Part shown: piece after piece, positions 34,444-45,733 of the stretch
Position numbering within the stretch: the stretch's first letter is position 1
Layout of the letters: every line of letters starts with the position of its first letter
Notes under the pieces: model-generated
What the model was told of the DNA's origin: nothing
Seen by the model: only the letters and a program-made list of their open reading frames with translations
Database searches by the model: none
Program-made: the position numbers and the translations under genes
DNA from: Heterodera schachtii
Lineage: Eukaryota; Nematoda; Chromadorea; Rhabditida; Heteroderidae
Assembly (NCBI GenBank): GCA_023374025.1
Contig: SIJG01000219.1
Location: forward strand, 39,891-103,890
Direction of reading: 5' to 3'
DNA: 64,000 nucleotides

Positions 34444-35385
34444 GAGACATCCATTAACTGTTCCACACAAAAAATTTTCATAAAAAATAGTATAATTTTT
34501 GGGGGTTTGTTAGCATTTTTCGAATAAAAAAGTTTTACAAATTGGATTTAGAGGAAAGATTATAATATTAAAAAAAAAAATTTATCAATAATATGTTAAT
34601 TATTTTCATTAATCACTTATTTATGTGATTTTTTTGCCTATATTTTAATTCGGGATCTTTTTGTAGTTGTCCAATAATGTTAAAAATTTGGTTGACCTTT
34701 TTTGTAATAAAAAAAAAGTTATTTTTCAAAAAAAAAAACACATTTTTTTCAGATATCTTAAAGGCAAACAGTGAAGGCCGGCGCACAACGTTCAAGAATT
34801 TCGCGTTGCCAAGTGTGTATCAGAAATGTGCGGTAAAAATAAGGAAAATTGTTATGGCAAATTTTTTGATTTAATATATTTTATCATTGCCATTTATTTG
34901 TAAACATTTTTTAGAAATTGGATTTTGGGGTGAAAATGAAAATATAGAAAAAGGAAATTTTTTAAATGAGAATACCACATCAATTTGTAGGAGTCTCTGT
35001 TAGTCGAGACTAAATGGCCCAGTATCGAGACTGAAACAGAGACCCAGCAAATTGAGAAATTTCTCGACTTCAAGTGTCGAGACTGGGAATGTCAAGCATC
35101 CCTATTATCTCTATTTAAAAAAAAGTTCATCAATAAATCACAAATTTTCAATTATTAATTTTCTTTTTTCACATGAAAAATTTTTTTCATTAAAAATTCA
35201 AACCAAAACAATTTTAATTACAAATTTTAAATTTAAAAAATTAATAATAACTATTGTAAAATAACTTTCTTTGTGAATTTTTTTAAAATTAAAATGTAAG
35301 TAAAAAATTTGATTTAACTGCGAGGAATTCTATGGCAAATTTATTGTAGAAAATAAAAAAATTTTTTTAGAAAATATGAGTAAAA
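34444..35385. other. Gene-free stretch
   Basis: AT-rich DNA without a supportable gene. Around 34,990-35,100 the motif GTCGAGACT/AGTCTCGAC recurs several times on both strands, giving a small imperfect inverted repeat. Confidence 0.5.
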
Positions 35386-35390
35386 AAATT

Positions 35391-35408
35391 GATTTCTCTG
35401 CTTTGATT
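35391..35408 (+). promoter_or_regulatory. Upstream box of family H (copy H4, diverged)
   Basis: GATTTCTCTGCTTTGATT, a partly changed form of the family H box, lies 60 bases before the ATG at 35468. Confidence 0.4.
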
Positions 35409-35467
35409 TACGTAACAATATTTCATTAATATTAAAAAGCAAACAAAACATTAAATAAATTCATTTC

Positions 35468-36305
35468 ATGAATATTTTAGATATGATACTTATTATAATA
35501 TTTTTCTTTGCTTTTGAAATTGAATCCGGCAAAATCCGACCAAATTTTGATGAAATATTCGACAACGAATGGGACAAAAAAGAACATGTAAGGAAAGTGA
35601 TAAAAATTGAGCAAAATGAACAAAATGAGAATTCACAATCAGCAGTTGATCAAATGGTTGAAGAAATGGGGACAGACCCAATTGATCAAATGGGCGAATA
35701 TTCCAATCAAAATATGATCAAAAATAATCAAAATTTCAAAATGAAACCAAATGATCAACCGAAAAGAAAAATAATTGAGAAATTTGAAGCAATTAAAGAA
35801 AAGCTAAGAGAGAAAGGAAAATATGAAAATAAAGACCGAATGAAAATTGAAATGAAAATTGGAAAATTATTAGGAGTCGGTCGCAATAAAATATATAAAT
35901 GGAAAAAAGAATTAAATTTAAATAAACTTAATATGAACAGAATGAAAAATAATTTTTATGATGAGAAAAAGAAGGAATTCATTGAACGATTTGATGAATT
36001 TAAAAGTTTATATGCCAAAGGCAAACAGAAAAAATTTGTGAAGGATTTGGGCATTTCTCATGAAACTTTTATAAAATGGAAAAAAGAATTAATCCCAAAT
36101 TATTATAAAAGTAAGAGAAATTTTGTTTTATTTTTATGTTTAAATTTATTAAGCACATAATAAATATTCCAATGATGACAAATTGATGAAGATGAAGCAA
36201 TATTTTGGAATAAAAGAAGCAAATCCAAAAATCGGTGACGAAATAATTGCTGGGAAATTGGAAATCAGATTTTCAACTCTGAGAAAATGGAAAAAGGAAT
36301 TTTAA
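35468..36305 (+). CDS. Family H secreted triple-HTH-like protein, copy H4 (intact, 264 aa)
   Basis: Exon 1 is 35468-36110 and exon 2 is 36154-36305 (TAA). The intron is 43 nt, phase 1, and the frame is open throughout. The first ~22 residues are hydrophobic (MNILDMILIIIFFFAFEIES), a signal peptide with a predicted cut near SG/KIRPNFDEIF. An acidic, Asn/Gln-rich linker follows. Three basic repeats then end in KIGKLLGVGRNKIYKWKKEL, FVKDLGISHETFIKWKKEL and KLEIRFSTLRKWKKEF. Each fits a helix-turn-helix like those of transposase N-termini and homeodomain-like folds, with W in the recognition helix. No catalytic residues are visible. The lysine clusters could act as nuclear localisation signals. 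Function is unknown. An origin from a domesticated transposase DNA-binding part is possible. Confidence 0.8.
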
Positions 36306-37378
36306 TTTTTGACTTTTTAATGTTTGATTTATTTAATGAATTGTTTTATTTCCATTTTTTTGTATTGTCTATTTTCTTGTTATAAATTTGATTATTTAAA
36401 CATTTTTGGAGCCTTTACAAAGTGTCCAAGCAATGTAATGTCCATAGAAGTCGAACTCTTACAAATTGGCAAAAAAAAAATTGTCTTCAATTTCTATGTG
36501 TGTTCAATTTTGAAATTTATTTGAAACCCTTTATTAACCGAGTAAATTTTCAAATGTTGTAGAGAAAAAAAATTCCTATTTTGCCAGGAATTTTTAAATT
36601 TGTATAAGTTTCAACTCTGTGATTGTTGGAATATATTGGTTAGAGAATATCAGGGATTTTAGTTGCTAAAATCCGAAAAAAATTATAAAAATTGTTAAAA
36701 TAGGGAGAAAATATTTCTTTTTAAGAATTGTTTTTAGCCGCTCAAATTTGTTTGTTCAAATTAATCATAATAAACCTCATCAACCCAATGCTCTTTCCAT
36801 TTTTCACATCCACTATTTTTGTAATGAAAAACCGAAAATGTTGGATTTGTCTTCCGAACTTTCTTTGGCCAAAATTTTGAGTTGACGTTGCGGAATTAAT
36901 TTACTGAACTGACAAATAAAATTTTTCCTGGGGGGGGGAGGTGGGGGTTTAGGGGTCGTTGATCACGAAACTGACCCGTATTTTCACTAATTCCGAGTTC
37001 CTTAACGGAATTTGAAACAAAAGATCGAGAATACGAAAGGTCGATTTTTTAAACTTTTATTCAAGTTCGATCTAGGGACTCGAAATTTGTCAAAATGACT
37101 GTTTTGATCCATGATCTTGCAGCATTTTGGTCATAATTCTTTCATGTTTTGAAGCCAAACATTTTATAACATTTGATTTAAGTAAAATTAGTAAGCCTGC
37201 AAATTTTCAAAAAATTTGCTAGGCTGCAAGAAAGTTATGGTCAAAAAACATCAAAAATGAATTTTTTGGCCATTTTAAAAAGAAAGCAATATTAAATTAT
37301 TAATTATTTTATTTTTTTTGCAAAATTTTTAATTAAAAATCTGAATAAAAATTGATTAAAATCTAAGTAAAAAAAAAA
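36306..37378. other. Gene-free stretch
   Basis: No gene is supported. It contains a G-rich run at about 36,930-36,955 followed by GTTGATCACGAAACTG, one copy of a motif dispersed through the window. Loosely palindromic sequence at about 37,120-37,250 (TTTTGGTCATAATTC, later AAGTTATGGTCAAAAAA) resembles the cores of the foldback elements further on. Confidence 0.5.
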
Positions 37379-37396
37379 GATTTTTCAGCTCGGAAA
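37379..37396 (+). promoter_or_regulatory. Upstream box of family H (copy H5, diverged)
   Basis: GATTTTTCAGCTCGGAAA lies about 110 bases before the ATG at 37507. Confidence 0.4.
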
Positions 37397-37506
37397 TGAG
37401 GTTTTATTGATGAGAAAAATTTGAATAATAAAAAGATATTAATAATAAAAGCGAAAAAATATTGAACAAATTTATTTAATGTATAAATTCGATTCCCAAA
37501 AGATAA

Positions 37507-38356
37507 ATGAATTTGTGGCATTTAATATTTTTTATATTTTTCTTTGTTAATCAAATTAAATCCGGCAAAATCCGACCAAATTTTGATGAAATATTCGGCA
37601 ACGAATGGGACAAAAAAGAAAGTGAAGACATTTTGATAAAAACTAAGCAAAATAAGCGAAATGATAATTCACAATCAGCAGCAGTTGGTCAAATGGGTGA
37701 TGAAATGGGGACAAAGCCAATTGGTGAAAAGAGCGAATATTCCAATCAAAATGTTATCAAAGATGATCAAAATACGAGAGAAGAACAAAATGACAAAAAG
37801 AAAAATGATATAATTCAAAAATTTGAAGCAATTAAAGAAAAGTTGAAGCAAAAAAAGAAAATACAACGGAAAAACAACAACAAAATTGAATGTAAAATTG
37901 CAAAATTATTAGGCACAAATCGCCAAAAAATATACAAATGGAAAAAAGAAATGAATTTAAATAAAATAAAAATGATGGGAAAGAGTTTTTATAAGGACAA
38001 AAAGGAAGAATTCATTGGACGAATTGATGAATTTAAAAGTTTATATCGCCAAGGCAAACAGAAAGAATTTGTGAAGGAATTGGGCATTTCTGAAAGAACA
38101 TTTTTGAGATGGAAAAAAGAATTGTTGCCAAATTGTCATAAAAGTAAGTGAATTATTAATCTTTAATTTTATCATTTGAATTTAAGCAATGAATAACAAT
38201 CCAAATGATTTTCAATTAAAAAAGATTAAGCAATATTTTGAAATAAAAGAAAAGAACCCGAAGATTCGCGATGAGATAATTGCAATGAAATTGAAAATTC
38301 GAAGCTCAATTTTGCGCAGATGGACAAAGGAATTTGGTTTAAATTCGATCCTGTGA
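37507..38356 (+). CDS. Family H secreted triple-HTH-like protein, copy H5 (intact, 268 aa)
   Basis: Exon 1 is 37507-38143 and exon 2 is 38187-38356 (TGA). The intron is 43 nt, phase 1. Residues 1-20 (MNLWHLIFFIFFFVNQIKSG) form a signal peptide, and 21-38 are the signature KIRPNFDEIFGNEWDKKE. Residues 39-100 are a polar linker. HTH-like repeat 1 lies at about 127-148 (KIAKLLGTNRQKIYKWKKE), repeat 2 at about 183-205 (FVKELGISERTFLRWKKEL) and repeat 3 in exon 2 (about 230-262, LKIRSSILRRWTKEF). The lysine content is very high. It is the best reference for the family because all parts are in frame. There is no recognised enzyme domain, and a secreted DNA- or RNA-binding role is inference only. 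Confidence 0.82.
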
Positions 38357-39367
38357 TTTGTAATATTTCAATTATAATATCCGGATTTTACTTGCAAAAA
38401 ATTGCGAAACCAAGAAAAGATAAAAAGTTGCTACAAAAATGTTAAAAATTAAAATTTTCCCCAAAAATACTAATTATGCTCCCAAATATTCTCCTGCTTT
38501 TAATCCATAAGAATGTTTTTTTAATTATTTTAAGATAATTTTGTTTGAAAAAGATCGCATTTTTAATGAAAATAAAATATTCCGAAATATTAAAAAATTT
38601 CTTATTTATTTTCGCCCTTATTTTGCTTGGGATTTTACAAAAATTTCTCGATTTCCATGACATTCTGTTTATCCGACCCGATGCGGGGAATTGCGAGTGT
38701 CTTCTTCTACATTTCAAATCGGATGGAGTGTCTTTAATGAGTTTCGAATATTTGTTTTTTTATCGGGGAATTCCTCTACAAATCTTCGACTTTTCAAAAA
38801 ATATATATCGGGATTAGACAAGTCCTAAAAAGAGTCTTTTGGAGACAATTGACTAGGATATCGCAGTCCCAGATTCACATAAAAATCATTAAAAAATCAA
38901 GAATTTTTTTTCGGTTGGTGCCGCAAAAAAATTTTCTGAGTCGAATTCTTTGAATTTTGATATATCTGTTGGATAAGAAAAGTTGGACAAATCCAAGAAT
39001 CGTGGATTTCATATTACATAGGTATATTGAGCATCTTCGTTCTATGGGAAGTACTTTAAATTTTTAAATAATCAAATTAATTTTCTCCGCAAATTCAGCT
39101 GCCGACCAAGAAATATTGGGAATTTTTTCCGGAATCGTTAGACTCGGTATCCGGACCGCTTGAATAACTTGAATATTTATGAAAAATTTTTTACACACAA
39201 ACACACACACAGAGAAATTAATAAATGAAAAATGGCATTTAATCAAGAAAAAAAAAGAATAATCCAAGAATGGTCCAAATTGCCGCGCCCTTTAATCCGT
39301 TTTGATCAAATTATCGTGCCAAAAAAAAATCATTTTTTAAAAATTGATCATCGCTCTGCTGCGCTGA
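38357..39367. other. Gene-free stretch between family H and the globin-like gene
   Basis: A 90-codon plus-strand frame at 38,545-38,817 (with DILFIRPDAGNCECLLLHF) looks more protein-like than average. It has no identifiable relatives or splice partners, so I leave it uncalled. The part next to 39,367 is probably the 3' untranslated region of the globin-like gene. Confidence 0.45.
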
Positions 39368-42014
39368 TCAGTCCCGCTGGCATTCTTTGCCTCCGACCAC
39401 CATTGCACGGCCCATGAATTCGGCGGTTAGCAGACGAATTTCCTCCTTGGCCTGCAGCGATTCGGGCGAAATTTTGCGACTATTTGTGCCATTGTTATTG
39501 TTCTGCTGAGGTTGATGGTCCGTAATTGATTCTTGACTGCCATGACCAATTGGGGAGCTCTGCGCGGCTAAAGCAATTAATTAATTAATAACTGGGTAAT
39601 TATATATAACTATTAATTAATTGATTATATTAAAGTAATATTCAAGCCTCCCAATCCCTATGTACACTTTTTTTTTAAATTCTTCTTAATTTTTAATTAT
39701 GCATTCAAGAATTAATTAGTTAATAAATAAATTTGGATATAGCCAATTATTTTTATAATTTTTTTGTTTTTAAAGTCTAGGTAAATAAATTTTCATTAAT
39801 TTTTCACAACACTCTAACTCCAGGGCTTCATTAATTTTTTAATTACCTCTAATGAACTAAGTTACTGTAAAAAACTTTTTATGCTTTTTATCTTATTAAC
39901 CCATATTGCTTTAAAGCATAATTAATTTGTTTTTAAATTTCAATAATTCTTTCATAACTTCCTCACTCAATTTTTTCAGTTAATGAAAAAACATTCACTC
40001 ACATTTTTGGCATGTTTCCAATTCAGGACTTGGACTGATTGATCGGGCACCTTGCAAAGCTCGGCTGACCTAAAATATTTTCAAATAAAATAAATAAAAT
40101 GAATTAATAAATTAAATCCCACCTTCATGTTGTCATCAACCGACAATTTCTTCATCATTGTGTTTGGTGCGTTCGGGTTGATCGTAAAACTGTTGCTGGT
40201 TCGCCGCAGTCGGCGCATTTCAGTGTAGAAACCGTCACGGACAGCAGAGAACAGCTAAAAAATAAATAAATAGATATATAAACAATTTAAAAATGTATTA
40301 AATACAATAAATTAATGGTTGACTGAAATTTTTGTAAATTTTTGGGAATGAGCTTGGGATTATGGAAGCTCATTTTACTGAAATATAGGGTAGGAAAATG
40401 AAAAAGTCAAACTTTTCTGGACCCGATTCAGAATCCTAACCTTGGACCAAAAATATTTATCCAACTTTTTTTCCAATCAATTTATCCCAGCTATATTTGG
40501 GATATTCATGATTAAATAAAATTCGCACTTTTGGGAACATTTTTCCGATCAGATTTTCCAACCCTAATTAAGCCGAAAAAAATAAATTATTATTATTTTT
40601 CCTGACCATTGTGATGAACTGTGAGAACGCATTCAGTGTAACGTTTGCTGGATGAACAGCGGCGTCGAGCAGTACACATTCCATGGTGGTCGAATCGGCC
40701 AGAACGGCAAAGAAATCCGCTTTAAAGCCCAACAAGCGCAAGTCAACAAAGCGGGAACCGAACTCATTTGCCAGGCTTTGAAGCTATAAAATTGTGCAGT
40801 AATAACACTATACAGTATCATCATTGATTACGATAGCTTAGTTTCAAATTTACAGATTCTCACACTGCCTAATGTAATTTTACAGATATTGTCTTATCGT
40901 ATTTTTTCTCTCTCCTTACCGTATCCCTTTCGAGTCATAGTATAATTTAGTCTTTTTAAATACCATACGATAGTAATTCTCCAAATACCGTAGTATTTTT
41001 TTGTTCCCAGATATTGTTAACCTATTTGTCCCTCTCTCCCTACCGTACCTCTTCATCACCACCGTAAATGTTGGCCACCGATTTCTTCAACAATTGCTTT
41101 AGTATGTCCGCAATGCGTGCACAGTGTTCCGCCCCAATGCTGATGTAAAAGCGGCCAAAATCTTTACGCTTCTCCGCTGAACGCTTCAGAATACGGACGC
41201 CAATGTTTTCATGCGGGTTGTTGAAGCAACCCTTAATTAAAGCATTCAATTAAATTTGTGTGCGCCAAAACGCGGCATTTTTTATGGGGGGGGGATGCCA
41301 ATTTACCTGGATAAGTTGACGGTATTTGACAGTCAGCGAGCATCGGCGCTGCTTTTGTGGCATTTTGTTGGGCGATTGGCTTCCCGACGCTTGGCTGCCG
41401 GATCGGGAACGTGCTGACAGTTGATCAATTGACAGTGAGAGGCGGGGACTGTCACCATCGCCTGCGGTTGTCTCACAATTCTCTGAATTTCATTTTGAAA
41501 TTTTTTCACCATAAAACAATTATTAAGGATCGAGTTTTTAGGGCCGAAAAATGCCAAAGCAGGTACATAAATTGTGGCGAAATAGTGCCAAAACGCAACA
41601 ATTGGGAAGCCACTGGCCATAAATTTCAAAAATAATTTTTTATTGGGGCGTAAATTTGAGAATTTCCGGGCTAAAAAAGTGTTTTTTATACATTTCTCAT
41701 CGAAATAAAACTCAAGAAAAAACCCAATTAAAAAACTTAGAGTGCTATCCTAAAAATTAGTTTAATTAAATTTATTTAATTTAAATTTAAATTTGAATAT
41801 TATTTTTTTTAGATTTACCATTATTCACGTCAAGAAAGCCGGTGGAACCGCCGACTCGGATTGTCGGTGTTTTGGGCGGAATGCCAGCGCCCATGGACAT
41901 CCGACGAGACACCTTTTTATTACCCAATTTGTTGGCACTGCTGCTGCTGCCACTGTTGATGTTGGCATTATGTTGATGCTGCTGCTGATTTTGTTTTGAA
42001 CCTTCGTTGCCCAT
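39368..42014 (-). CDS. Globin-like protein, putatively N-myristoylated, seven exons (376 aa)
   Basis: Exons on the minus strand: 42014-41819, 41482-41307, 41231-41049, 40783-40607, 40254-40123, 40069-40003 and 39567-39368 (TGA). All are GT-AG with phases in agreement. It starts MGNEGSK, a fit to the N-myristoylation pattern (Gly2, Ser6, Lys7). A low-complexity Q/N/S region follows to about residue 108. The helical core, about 112-270, contains YRQLIQGCFNN, NIGVRILKRSAEKRKDF, LANEFGSRFVDLRLLGF and LFSAVRDGFYTEMRRL. This arrangement resembles nematode globins of the large glb group, several of which are acylated. In the F-helix-like segment the place of the usual haem-binding His appears to be Arg196, so haem binding is doubtful. 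The C-terminal part is a polar tail. The globin call rests on pattern, not on a search. Confidence 0.72.
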
Positions 42015-44486
42015 TTTTTAAATTTTTGAAAAATCTAAATTTAAAAAATTGCCGATTAAATTGTTTTTTAAAGTTTAATGGGCGTACACTTTTCGGGAAA
42101 AGTTGTCCCATCACACGTCTTTGTGAGTGAGGCATCAATTAACAAATAAACAATGGACTTATTTAAACAAATATTTTCGTTTTTGTCGGCTTTTTGCAAT
42201 AAAAAATTGTAAGTAACAAATAATTAAGTGACAGCTTCTACATATTTGGGCCTTTTTGAGTAAACAGAAGGGCACTAATTGTTTATGATTTCTGAATAGT
42301 AATTTCGGAAAATTTAATTATATAAATAATTCTTTTATCTCAAGGCTTGTGGGCTTGGTTTGAGGATGAAGTTTTGGCCAAGAATGATTTTTAAGGAAAG
42401 AAAAAAACTTTCGGCACCGAAGAATGGCATTTTCAAAAAATTAATTAATTATTTTATTTAATATTTAATGAAATTTATTATTTAGTATATTTTTACATTT
42501 TATACCAAATAAACTAAAACAAATAAAGAAAAAAAAATTCTGAATTAAAGTTCCTCAAAATTCTCGATTAAATTATTAAATTTTTTCATTTATATAATTT
42601 TTATTTTTTTAAATTTTTTATTTGTGTTAAACCGTTCTAAAAATAGAAACAAACCCAAGTGTTGACATTTAATGGAATTTGAGGAATTCTGTTTTGAAAT
42701 GCGAAATGCTGTTCACTACTTCTTTTTTTTTGCAGTTATCCTTTGATTGTTTAGCCTAATGAGCATTAATTGGGGGGTGTTTAAGATAATTAATGAGCAT
42801 CGTCTCACCATCATAAAAAAAAGTTTGCTTCAAAAAAGCAAAAGTGTTCATATTCTAGTGACAGCTGACAAAATATTTGGTCCATTCTCCATCTAACAAA
42901 AGTGGGCTTTGCACCAATTGGGGGGACCATAAAATAAAATAAATTTTATGTCTCGAGAGATTAGAACAGACAGCACAAAATGGGGATTAACCGGTGCATT
43001 AAACACATTAAATATGGGCCAAATTAGAACTTAATTAATAAAAAAAGTTTCCTGTCGACAAATTGGACCCAAAAATGACGCGATGGACGAGGAGACACTA
43101 ATTGCTTCATAAGAATAAATCATTTGCAAAAAGGAAAAGTCTTAAACGTTCATCGGCTTATATTTTACGAGAAGTAAATGACTGCAAAAATGGCTTTTTG
43201 GGATAATTTATTTGAGCGAAAAGCCAAAAATACATTTTTGACCGTGGAAAAGTTTTGCTAAATTCGGCACTTACATCCTCTTAATGGCTTCCGAGAAAAT
43301 TTCATAGATCATTTCGAAAAATGCATTAAATGACTAGGGATTACTAAAATGCCTTTTTAGGGATGATTTTATTTGGGATCTGTACGAGAATTTTTTAAAT
43401 CTTGGTCTTTACTAAGAAATCTTTCGGGGATACTTTATTTGGGTTAGAAACCAGGTTTTTTTTAAATACAAGGCCAGATTTTTGAAATTGAACAAGGGAA
43501 CTGAGTTAGAGATGAAAAATTCTATTTTTCCTGGGTTCCTAATCCTTTTGTACATTTACAATTTTCTATTATATGGACCTGGGAAATAAGTTGATTCTGT
43601 TAGAGTTCTATAAATTTGGGTGAAAATTGGAAAAATTTACAATTAATTTACGTAAAAGAATACCGAAATAAACGAAAATGAATATTAATTACGTCAAACT
43701 GAATTAATTTTCCCATTCTTTCCCTTTCTTGGAAAATAATTTATTATTTTGCGGCACTAAATTTGGATCGTGAGATGAAAAAGCTTTTTTTCACATAACT
43801 TTTGCGGAAATGCTTTTTATCCTTTTGCTGGAAACGAAAAAGAGAAACGGAAATCCAAATTTAGCCATTTGCAAAATAATTTTTCTAATTTATTATTCAT
43901 TTTTTTCACAATTTTCAGGGGTAATTGGTACCGTACCGATTGAAAAACCCAAGTCTAAGTTTTCCCGGCCATTTTTAGAATTTAAAAATATTCGAGCCGA
44001 CTAACTTTTGTCACATTCTAATTGTAGATTTTTCTTATTTTACACTCATGTCACGTTTTCATGGCTCAAGGACAGTTCTTGAAAAATGCTTAAAATAAAT
44101 CCATATCGGATAAAAACTAACTGAGTATTTTGATAATCTATTCAATAAAACCATTGAAAAATGTCGGAAATTATAATTTAATTAATAATTTTGGCATAAT
44201 ATTGAAAATTGAATAAATTTATTATACTGGTTTTTCCCTTTTTTATTCTTTGTAGGCAAATCTTTGTTCTAAAAAACTAAAAGTCACAAATTCAATTTAT
44301 GTATAGAAACACTTGCAAAAATTTACGCTAAATGTTTCATGCTAAAGGCAAAAAGCTTTCAGATGAATGGATTAATGTGCTTAAATCAAGAAAGCAAAAA
44401 GTGCTTTTTAGTTATGATGTCATTTTCCAACTGACTGAATTTGTATGGAAAATGGAAAACGGAGTTGCCAAAAAAAGAAGCATTTA
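42015..44486. other. Gene-free stretch, likely 5' region of the globin-like gene
   Basis: I see no coding exon with both splice signals and sensible composition. The first few hundred bases upstream of 42,014 should hold the promoter of the globin-like gene. No specific element is recognised. Confidence 0.5.
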
Positions 44487-44570
44487 AAATTCCTAATAAA
44501 GATAATTAAGGTTGTATTTTGCTTTTTAAAATTCCTAATAAAGATAATTAAGGTTGTATTTTGCTTTTTA
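44487..44570. repeat. 42-bp direct duplication abutting the gap
   Basis: AAAATTCCTAATAAAGATAA and the bases after it, through TTTTGCTTTTT, occur twice in a row and stop at the first N. This may be the edge of a longer tandem repeat that stopped assembly, or an artefact of gap filling. Confidence 0.85.
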
Positions 44571-45207
44571 NNNNNNNNNNNNNNNNNNNNNNNNNNNNNN
44601 NNNNNNNNNNNNNNNNNNNNNNNNNNNNNNNNNNNNNNNNNNNNNNNNNNNNNNNNNNNNNNNNNNNNNNNNNNNNNNNNNNNNNNNNNNNNNNNNNNNN
44701 NNNNNNNNNNNNNNNNNNNNNNNNNNNNNNNNNNNNNNNNNNNNNNNNNNNNNNNNNNNNNNNNNNNNNNNNNNNNNNNNNNNNNNNNNNNNNNNNNNNN
44801 NNNNNNNNNNNNNNNNNNNNNNNNNNNNNNNNNNNNNNNNNNNNNNNNNNNNNNNNNNNNNNNNNNNNNNNNNNNNNNNNNNNNNNNNNNNNNNNNNNNN
44901 NNNNNNNNNNNNNNNNNNNNNNNNNNNNNNNNNNNNNNNNNNNNNNNNNNNNNNNNNNNNNNNNNNNNNNNNNNNNNNNNNNNNNNNNNNNNNNNNNNNN
45001 NNNNNNNNNNNNNNNNNNNNNNNNNNNNNNNNNNNNNNNNNNNNNNNNNNNNNNNNNNNNNNNNNNNNNNNNNNNNNNNNNNNNNNNNNNNNNNNNNNNN
45101 NNNNNNNNNNNNNNNNNNNNNNNNNNNNNNNNNNNNNNNNNNNNNNNNNNNNNNNNNNNNNNNNNNNNNNNNNNNNNNNNNNNNNNNNNNNNNNNNNNNN
45201 NNNNNNN
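44571..45207. other. Assembly gap (637 N)
   Basis: A run of 637 N. Open frames reported across it have no meaning. The missing DNA should contain most of the HTH part of the minus-strand family H copy at 45,497. Confidence 1.
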
Positions 45208-45497
45208 TTCGGTTGAAATTTTCCTTTTTGCTTCAATTTTTCTTTAATTGCTTCGAAGTTTTGAACTTTTTCTCTCTTTTGTTGATCATTTGGGTCTATT
45301 CCCATTTCTTCATCAAAATGATCAACAAAATGAGAATTTTCAATTTGCTCATTTTGTTCACTTTTTATCACTTTTTCTTTATATACTTTTTTGTGCCATC
45401 CTTCTCCAAATATTTCTTTAAAATTTGGTCGGATTTTGCCGGATTCAATTCCAAAAGCAATGGAAAATATTAAAAATATCAAAAGCCACAAATTCAT
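45208..45497 (-). CDS. Family H secreted protein, 5' part (copy H6, runs into gap)
   Basis: From the ATG at 45497 the minus strand reads MNLWLLIFLIFSIAFGIESG (signal peptide), then KIRPNFKEIFGEGWHKK and a polar linker. It continues with NFEAIKEKLKQKGKF, the start of the first HTH-like repeat, where the Ns begin. The frame is open over 96 codons. It is the only family H member on the minus strand and lies 7 kb from the main cluster, on the far side of the globin-like gene. Whether the rest is intact cannot be told. Confidence 0.75.
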
Positions 45498-45733
45498 TTA
45501 TTCGGAGTATTTTATGAATTATGATAAAATATTTAAAAAATTTAATGACGGGGAAATTATAGACATTTATTAAAAGAAGAAAGTTATTTTTGTTTAATGA
45601 GCTTTATCTATTTAGCCATCATTTTGTGTTTCTTAATATATTTGAATTCATTTTTTTGTTCAAATATTTATAATTCACCAAAAAAAAAGGATAATAAGCA
45701 AAATGATCAGACACATATCATTCCCGAAAAGTT

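Noticed and set aside
38545..38817. 90-codon plus-strand frame
   Set aside because: Composition is slightly protein-like, but there is no relative, signal or splice partner; left uncalled.
39232..39417. 61-codon plus-strand frame MAFNQEKKRII...
   Set aside because: Its second half is antisense to the last exon of the globin-like gene and the first half is AT-rich; treated as a shadow.
40633..40824. Minus-strand frame with several tryptophans
   Set aside because: It overlaps exon 4 of the globin-like gene in another frame; the spliced frame gives a continuous protein across seven exons.
44445..45473. Frames of 220-342 codons crossing the gap
   Set aside because: They consist mostly of Ns; only the minus-strand flank from 45,497 has coding evidence.
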